Shown one piece after another: positions 41,993-46,984 of a DNA stretch of 46,984 bases (positions are counted from its first letter, which is position 1; every line of letters begins with the position of its first letter). A program made the translations under genes and the position numbers. The notes under the pieces are model-generated. The model was given only the letters and a program-made list of their open reading frames with translations, was not told where the DNA came from and did no database searches. The stretch comes from Clostridia bacterium (lineage in GTDB: Bacteria; Bacillota; Clostridia; Christensenellales; CAG-138): contig JAFXVP010000055.1 in assembly GCA_017524445.1 (NCBI GenBank), positions 1-46,984 on the forward strand, given 5' to 3'.

Positions 41993-42460
41993 GTGATCGA
42001 GACCGGTCTTGCGGTCTGCGAGTCCTGCCAAAGGACGTTTGACGCAGATCCGCAGGACGTACAGAAGTACGGCGGGATCATGCGGGACGCGGAGCGCCTG
42101 ATGCGGCAGAATACCGTCGCGGGGTACGAGGACGCGATCCGGCTGTTTGCTTCGGTCCCGTTCGTTTCCGGCGCAAAGGAGAAGCAGGCGGAATGCGAAA
42201 AGCGGCTCAGGGAACTGCAGGACAGGATGGAACGGCACAGGGAGCTTATTCACCGCGAGGATGAAAAGAATACTAAGCTCGGAATCATCCTTCTGATCCT
42301 GACGCTCCTGTTCGCCGCCGCGGCGCTCGCGGGGATCGTGTATCTTGTCATCCTCTGGAGCAGAGGGACGCTCTCACGCCCCGCGGTCATCGTCATCGTC
42401 TCCGTCGCCGTGATCGCCGCCGCGCTTGCGCTCTTCGGCAGGCTCCGGGGAGGAAACTGA
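41993..42460 (+). CDS. Zinc-ribbon membrane protein, 5' end interrupted
   Basis: From GTG 41993 the frame gives 155 residues: CESC, a helical part, and two membrane helices (about 98-120 and 128-148). Upstream in the same frame, from 41963, it reads CPICGGKLHIVIETGLAVCESC, which completes a CxxC...CxxC zinc ribbon like that of the TIR proteins. No ATG, GTG or TTG lies between the TAA at 41933 and that CPIC. The original start was therefore separated from the gene by the four-helix-bundle element. GTG 41993 would make a protein with half a zinc ribbon and has no good ribosome binding site. Confidence 0.6.
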   Translation: MIETGLAVCESCQRTFDADPQDVQKYGGIMRDAERLMRQNTVAGYEDAIRLFASVPFVSGAKEKQAECEKRLRELQDRMERHRELIHREDEKNTKLGIILLILTLLFAAAALAGIVYLVILWSRGTLSRPAVIVIVSVAVIAAALALFGRLRGGN

Positions 42461-42605
42461 CACGATGATTTCGACAACCGGACACAGCTGCCGGCAACGG
42501 GAGACGACTTTCCCGCACGATGCAGCGGTGAAATGTTCGTGATCGGCAAGTCATATGCTTTCCCGACGGGAAGCGATAGATTTTTGCAAGCGGATGGTGA
42601 AACGC

Positions 42606-44297
42606 ATGAAAAACGCCTGTCAAAAGCTGTATACAAAGGAAGGGAAGACGCTCCCGGCCGTGCCGTGGGAACGGTATCCGCGTCCGCAGATGGCACGGGC
42701 GGACTGGCTCTGCCTGAACGGAACGTGGGACCTTGCGTTCGATGAGACAAGAACGAGCATCCGCGTGCCGTTCTGCCCGGAATGCCTGCTCTCCGGGGTC
42801 AAAGAAGCCCCCGCGATCGGTCGGGAGATGACCTATCGGCGCACGTTTGCCGTGCCGGAGGCATGGAAGGGCAAGCGCGTGCTGCTGCACTTCGGCGCGG
42901 TCATGCGAAAGGCCGTCGTGTACGTCAACGGGACCAAGGTATGCGAACACGATAACGGCTATCTGCCGTTTTGGGCGGACGTTTCCGACGCGCTTTCGGA
43001 CGGTGAAAACGAGCTTGTCGTGCGCGCAGTCAACGACCTCGACCCGCGGTATCCGTGGGGCAAGCAGAAGGTGAAGCGCGGCGGCATGTGGTATACGCCC
43101 TGCTCGGGGATCTGGGGGACGGTGTGGCTTGAACCGGTCCCTGAACGCGCGATCACAGCCCTGCGCATCCGGAACGGGCTTGATTGGGTCGAGATCGAAG
43201 CGGACGGCGTTTCGGACGGTATCGTTGCGCTTGACGGAAAGGAATATCCGCTTGAAGACGGCCGCGTGCGGATCGAAATTGCCGAGCCGCACCTCTGGAC
43301 GCCGGAGGATCCGCATCTTTATCGGTTCACGGTATCAAGCGGCTTTGATCGCGCGGCGTCGTACTTTGCCCTGCGCACGCTGTCTGCGGAGACCGTCGAC
43401 GGCGTCCCGCGGTTGTGTCTCAACGGCAAGCCGTACTTTTTCAACGGACTTCTCGATCAGGGCTACTGGAGCGACGGACTCTATACGCCCGCGACGCCGG
43501 ACGGCTTCGAGACGGATATCCGCGCGATGAAGTCGCTCGGTTTCAACACGCTCCGCAAGCACATCAAGGTCGAGCCGGAGCAGTTCTATTACGACTGCGA
43601 CCGCCTCGGTATGGTCGTCTTTCAGGATATGGTGAATAACGGGAAGTATCGCTACGTCCGCGACACCGTGCTGCCGACGATCCATCTCCTAAAGCGCAAA
43701 GACGCGCGCCTGAACCGCGACGCCGAAACGCGGCGGATCTTTCTTGAAAGCATGGAGGCGACGGTCCGGCATCTAAATAACCATCCCTGCATCTGCCTCT
43801 GGACGATCTTCAACGAGGGGTGGGGGCAGTTCCGCGCGGACGAGGCGTACGACCGGCTGAAAGCGCTCGACCCGACGCGCCTGATCGACAGCACGTCCGG
43901 CTGGTTTCATCAGAAAAAGAGCGACGCGGACAGCCTGCATATCTATTTCGACGCGCTGCATCCCGGCAAGGAGAAGCTCCCGCAGCTTCTTTCGGAATTC
44001 GGCGGCTACGTGTGGAAAATCGACGAGCACAGCTTCAACACGGAAAAGACGTACGGCTACCGCAAGTACGAAACGCGTGAAGCGTTCATCGAAGCGCTCC
44101 GTACGCTGTACGGCTTGCTGATCCCGCTTGCAAAGCAGGGCCTTTGCGGGGCGATCTACACGCAGGTTTCGGACGTCGAGGACGAGACGAACGGACTGTT
44201 CACCTTCGACCGCGCGGTGCTGAAGGTGCGGCCGGAGGAGCTCCTTGATCTTGCACAGGCGATTTTCCGCGGCGTCCTGACAGCGCGGGACCGATAG
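42606..44297 (+). CDS. Glycoside hydrolase family 2 enzyme
   Basis: A 563-residue protein: sugar-binding domain (about 40-185; NGTWDLAFDE, VYVNGTKV), immunoglobulin-like domain, then the catalytic barrel. TIFNEGWGQF (E404) is the acid/base glutamate region and LLSEFGGY (E464) the likely nucleophile. The family includes beta-galactosidases and beta-glucuronidases; short members like this lack the large C-terminal domain of LacZ. No signal peptide. ATG 42606 is chosen weakly (GGTGA upstream); the frame also has ATGs at 42594 and 42555. It follows the interrupted zinc-ribbon gene by 145 bp. Confidence 0.8.
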   Translation: MKNACQKLYTKEGKTLPAVPWERYPRPQMARADWLCLNGTWDLAFDETRTSIRVPFCPECLLSGVKEAPAIGREMTYRRTFAVPEAWKGKRVLLHFGAVMRKAVVYVNGTKVCEHDNGYLPFWADVSDALSDGENELVVRAVNDLDPRYPWGKQKVKRGGMWYTPCSGIWGTVWLEPVPERAITALRIRNGLDWVEIEADGVSDGIVALDGKEYPLEDGRVRIEIAEPHLWTPEDPHLYRFTVSSGFDRAASYFALRTLSAETVDGVPRLCLNGKPYFFNGLLDQGYWSDGLYTPATPDGFETDIRAMKSLGFNTLRKHIKVEPEQFYYDCDRLGMVVFQDMVNNGKYRYVRDTVLPTIHLLKRKDARLNRDAETRRIFLESMEATVRHLNNHPCICLWTIFNEGWGQFRADEAYDRLKALDPTRLIDSTSGWFHQKKSDADSLHIYFDALHPGKEKLPQLLSEFGGYVWKIDEHSFNTEKTYGYRKYETREAFIEALRTLYGLLIPLAKQGLCGAIYTQVSDVEDETNGLFTFDRAVLKVRPEELLDLAQAIFRGVLTARDR

Positions 44298-44331
44298 GGA
44301 TGCGAGGCGCGCATAAGGACTGAAATACAAG

Positions 44332-44360
44332 AAAACGATCCGGGCTTCCGGATCGTTTTT
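44332..44360. terminator. Bidirectional terminator
   Basis: AAAACGATCCGG (44332-44343), loop GCTT and CCGGATCGTTTT (44348-44359) form a perfect 12-bp stem with A-run and T-run on the two sides. It serves the GH2 gene and the converging PAP2-like gene. Confidence 0.9.
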
Positions 44361-44370
44361 CATATGGACG

Positions 44371-45072
44371 TTATTGCGCCTTCCGCCGTTTGAATCGCTC
44401 CTCGATCGCAAAGCCGATGCGTTCGATGCGCGTCAGTCGCCCGATCTGCAGCGCGCCTTCGGTGATGATGATCGCGACGGGAATGTCGATCACGTAATGC
44501 TGTTTCACATACAGGATGGAAAAACAGACGAGGATCAGGAAGGCGAGATTGAACCATTGATACCACTTCGGGATCTTTTGACAGTCCATCGTGCCGCGCC
44601 AGCAGATATAGCTGAGCACGACGTGCAGGGAGGGACAGAGGTTCGTCGGCGAATCGAGCGTGTAGATGAGACGCGTCAGGTCGTTGAACAGCCCGCTTTC
44701 CGTGATCTCGGGCCGTTCGATCGTGACGGGATACGCAAGGAAGCAGGTCAGCGTGAGCGTCATGATGATCGTATAGACGCCGCACAGGCGGTACGCGTGC
44801 CGCTTGCTTTCCGAAAGGATCCAGACGACGGTCAGGAGCCACGACGCAAAGGACAATACGTAGATGATGATCCACGCGGGCATGAGCGGGATCTTTCCGT
44901 CCAGAGGCGTGGCAAGACTGTGCGTCGGCAGATACGGCAGGATGGGACGCGTCGCGTAGAACACGGTCAGGTCGATGGTCAGAACGTAAATGAACGTGAT
45001 GAATACGTACGGCGGGACCCGATCGAATAACAATCGCCGCGCCGTTCTCTTTTCAGATTCTTTTTGCTTCAT
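44371..45072 (-). CDS. PAP2-family membrane phosphatase
   Basis: A 233-residue protein with about six membrane helices. CPSLHVVLSY and VKQHYVIDIPVAI match the second and third PAP2 phosphatase motifs (catalytic histidines). The first motif (K-x6-RP) is not clear, as in the inositolphosphotransferase-like branch. It probably acts on lipid phosphates at the membrane. The start at 45072 is chosen because the frame upstream (to 45198) has arginine-rich sequence typical of a shadow. It lies 44 bp after the lipase-like gene. Confidence 0.75.
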   Translation of the reverse strand: MKQKESEKRTARRLLFDRVPPYVFITFIYVLTIDLTVFYATRPILPYLPTHSLATPLDGKIPLMPAWIIIYVLSFASWLLTVVWILSESKRHAYRLCGVYTIIMTLTLTCFLAYPVTIERPEITESGLFNDLTRLIYTLDSPTNLCPSLHVVLSYICWRGTMDCQKIPKWYQWFNLAFLILVCFSILYVKQHYVIDIPVAIIITEGALQIGRLTRIERIGFAIEERFKRRKAQ

Positions 45073-45116
45073 AAGTGATAGCCTGCCTAATAAAAACGAT
45101 GATCGGCGGGAGCGCT

Positions 45117-46736
45117 TCATGCGCGTTCCTGCCTGCGGCGGATACAAAACCGCACGAGCCGGTACCCGAACCGCACAAGCCCGTCGAGCGCGACGCACGC
45201 GGCAAGCGAGATCGCAAACGGCCGCACGATGCTCTGCGGGATCAGCAGAAATCCGAGCCCGTAAAGCCCGGCCACGGCGCCTTCAATGAAGTTCAGCACG
45301 CGTAAAAACGGCTGCTCCTTCTGCCTTGTGCCGAGCCAGAACGCGTAATACGAAAGCGCGATGCAGAGGATGCCGTAAAGCCCGCTGCCGAGCAGGAACA
45401 TCGCCTGCTCCTTGAAGATCAGAATCACAGCCAAAGCGAGCACCGCGATCAGAACGAAGAACCGTCCGCGCGTTTCGCCGAACATGCCGCCCTGCTGCAC
45501 GAGCTTTCGGATCGTCAGGATGAGCTGCACCACCGCGAGCGCAGCAACGATCACGATCGTGGTCAGCTCGAACAGGAAGCCGGACATGAGGAACAGGATC
45601 AAGCCCGAAAGCAGAAATACCGCGCCGACGATGCGCTGATCGGACAGGAGCGCCTTGAGCTTTTCGGTCTTTGTCTGCGGCAGCGGCCGGATCGCGTCGT
45701 CAAACAGAAGCTTATTCGGGATCTTCGCGATCGTCTTCCGCGTCGTTGCGCTGACGCCCGTCAGCTTCAGAAGCACAGACTGCAGCCGGTCCGGGTTGAG
45801 CTCTTCGAGCGTTTCGGTGCCGTCCGCGGACAGCGCGTCGAACAGTTCCCCGACAAAGACGGCCCGATCCTCCTGCGGCGTGCTTTCGAGCCAGTCGTTC
45901 ATCAGATGGTTGATCCATTCGCTGCCCGGGTCGTTGTGATCCGTGACCGCAAGGCTGCCGTATTCGACTAGCCACGACGCGATCGAATGCTGCACGATCC
46001 CGTGCTCGCGGGAGCGCACGATCTTCGTGTCGGTGATCTTCGGTTCAAACAGCATGCCGACGATGTCGTATTCCGGAATGATGCGCGTGGTCTTCGGGTC
46101 GATCCGTTCGTCGATCTTCGGGTCCAGCACCTCGGGGCAGAAGCCCGGACCGTCCAGAAGCCAGACGTGCCCGACTTTATCCCATTTTTCGTCGGAAAGA
46201 TGACAGGCGGCGTACTGCGCGTGGTTCGCGCCCTTCGAGTGCCCGCCGATATACCAGACGCCGTCGTCGATCACGCGCTCGGCGTATGCGAGCGAAAGCG
46301 CCTGCGCCTCCGTCAGCGTAAAGGACATCATGCAGTTCTCCCGCCACCCGGCAATGGACGCGTCCGTGCCGCGGTATGCGATGAACGAAAACTCCGGCGC
46401 GTGGAAGGTCACCGCCGAAAACTGCAGCGGCGGGTCGACGCGGACCTTGTTTTCGTAGTCGGAAAGGCGCAGGGAACCGAAGCGCTTGGAGCGCGCCGCG
46501 GCTTCGAGGATCTCTCCGTTGCCGTAGTCGCCGCCGGTGATCATGAGCTTCGCTTCGCCCGCCTCGATCATCGGAACGCAGTCGGAAACAAGGTGCTCCG
46601 TTTTTTCGTTCCGAAAGACCGGAGCAAGATCGAAATAACTGATGTTGCACAGCACGAGCGCGTCCGCGTCCCGGAACGGGTATGCGCGAAAATCGAGATC
46701 TTTGACCCAGCGAACATAATCTGCAAGCGTACTCAC
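45117..46736 (-). CDS. DUF2974 lipase-like protein with membrane tail
   Basis: A 539-residue protein. GTG 46736 is the start, with AAAGGAG 9 bases upstream; the frame continues to 46814 without another signal. TLADYVRWVKDLDFRAYPF and ALVLCNISYFDL match the start of DUF2974 (Mbeg1-like) proteins; IGGHSKGANHA is the serine-hydrolase elbow. Residues about 390-530 form about five membrane helices, more than the usual soluble DUF2974 proteins (about 380 residues) have. Probably a membrane-bound lipase or esterase. Confidence 0.75.
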   Translation of the reverse strand: MSTLADYVRWVKDLDFRAYPFRDADALVLCNISYFDLAPVFRNEKTEHLVSDCVPMIEAGEAKLMITGGDYGNGEILEAAARSKRFGSLRLSDYENKVRVDPPLQFSAVTFHAPEFSFIAYRGTDASIAGWRENCMMSFTLTEAQALSLAYAERVIDDGVWYIGGHSKGANHAQYAACHLSDEKWDKVGHVWLLDGPGFCPEVLDPKIDERIDPKTTRIIPEYDIVGMLFEPKITDTKIVRSREHGIVQHSIASWLVEYGSLAVTDHNDPGSEWINHLMNDWLESTPQEDRAVFVGELFDALSADGTETLEELNPDRLQSVLLKLTGVSATTRKTIAKIPNKLLFDDAIRPLPQTKTEKLKALLSDQRIVGAVFLLSGLILFLMSGFLFELTTIVIVAALAVVQLILTIRKLVQQGGMFGETRGRFFVLIAVLALAVILIFKEQAMFLLGSGLYGILCIALSYYAFWLGTRQKEQPFLRVLNFIEGAVAGLYGLGFLLIPQSIVRPFAISLAACVALDGLVRFGYRLVRFCIRRRQERA

Positions 46737-46773
46737 GGCGTTCTGCTCCTTTCGAACCTGATGCGGTTTCGGC

Positions 46774-46792
46774 GGACGGGCAATGCCCGTCC
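46774..46792. repeat. GGACGGGCA palindrome upstream of the lipase-like gene
   Basis: GGACGGGCA (46774-46782) and TGCCCGTCC (46784-46792) form a perfect 9-bp inverted repeat, flanked by GGC and TTACAG. This kind of short palindrome looks like a dispersed intergenic repeat. Confidence 0.5.
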
Positions 46793-46877
46793 TTACAGCG
46801 TGTTTTTTCAACAAAATGTGCAGAGGAGACGATCCCCCTCATTACCGCCTGCGGCGGAGGGACTGTTCAAAAAGTCC

Positions 46878-46975
46878 TGTCATTCTGAGCCTTTAGGCGA
46901 AGAATCTTTTCAAAAAGCGATCGATCTGCTGCTTTTTCAAGATCCTTCGTCACATAAATGTTCCTCAGGATGACA
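46878..46975. repeat. Dispersed intergenic repeat with inverted ends
   Basis: TGTCATTCTGAG (46878-46889) and CTCAGGATGACA (46964-46975) are inverted repeats with one mismatch, enclosing AGAATCTTT and AGATCCTTCGTCAC. This sequence type recurs between genes in many bacterial genomes. No coding sequence or transposase. Confidence 0.55.
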
Positions 46976-46984
46976 CGCTTTGGA

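Overview
The window (base composition roughly mid-50s % GC, dense short-spaced operons, AAGGAG-type ribosome binding sites, clean sigma-70 promoters, MobA/MobL-type mobilisation relics, VanX-like and PreA-like genes) looks like chromosome of a gut-type Bacillota, most likely class Clostridia. This assignment is inference from gene content; no rRNA or marker gene is present.

Layout. (1) 1-3.3 kb is an accessory remnant: the 3' part of an unknown gene, an AbiE-like antitoxin/toxin pair whose promoter carries a palindromic operator, a DUF3847 gene and a broken MobA/MobL relaxase. It ends at a block carrying the 3' end of a tRNA-Cys gene, as left by an element integrated into a tRNA. (2) 3.7-9.4 kb: membrane-anchored HAD phosphatase, a 998-residue transporter with several periplasmic-type binding modules fused to the permease, its ATPase with an extra RsbW-like domain, and a decayed cstA. 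(3) 9.5-17.9 kb: a partner-switching signalling cluster: RsbU-like phosphatase, a STAS-kinase-RsbW triple fusion, a PHP phosphoesterase, a degenerate RsbW-like protein, a STAS protein, a MATE transporter fused to an RsbW-like domain, and two HAD-like proteins. No sigma factor is seen. (4) 18.0-22.7 kb, minus strand: LytS-like kinase, SARP-type response regulator, lipoprotein tyrosine phosphatase and a DUF3592 membrane protein. (5) 22.8-31.7 kb: STAS, GAF-ABC ATPase, FtsX permease, secreted alpha/beta hydrolase, then preA, an acyltransferase and a VanX-like dipeptidase. (6) 31.76-32.3 kb: a second tRNA-Cys-end block, in register with the first over 146 bp and exactly 28,650 bp away, followed by a field of hairpins. 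(7) 32.4-44.3 kb: a probable operon with a ribbon-helix-helix regulator, two paralogous zinc-ribbon/TIR/repeat/DUF6273 membrane proteins, an SPFH protein, small membrane proteins, a four-helix-bundle mini-element that has cut into the next gene, and a GH2 glycosidase. (8) 44.3-46.7 kb, minus strand: a PAP2-family protein and a DUF2974 lipase-like protein; the right edge has dispersed repeats.

How it fits together. The main result is a local regulon. Three promoters carry two copies of TGTTGGACA with an 11-bp period, ending exactly 8 bp before a -10 box: upstream of the phosphatase/transporter operon, upstream of the STAS/GAF-ABC/FtsX operon, and upstream of the SARP-type regulator itself. That is the geometry known for SARP/OmpR-type activators, so the two-component system in the middle probably activates both flanking operons and its own gene. 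Those operons and the cluster between them carry STAS, RsbW-like and RsbU-like modules attached to transport proteins, which suggests that partner switching here controls transporters, perhaps with no sigma factor involved.
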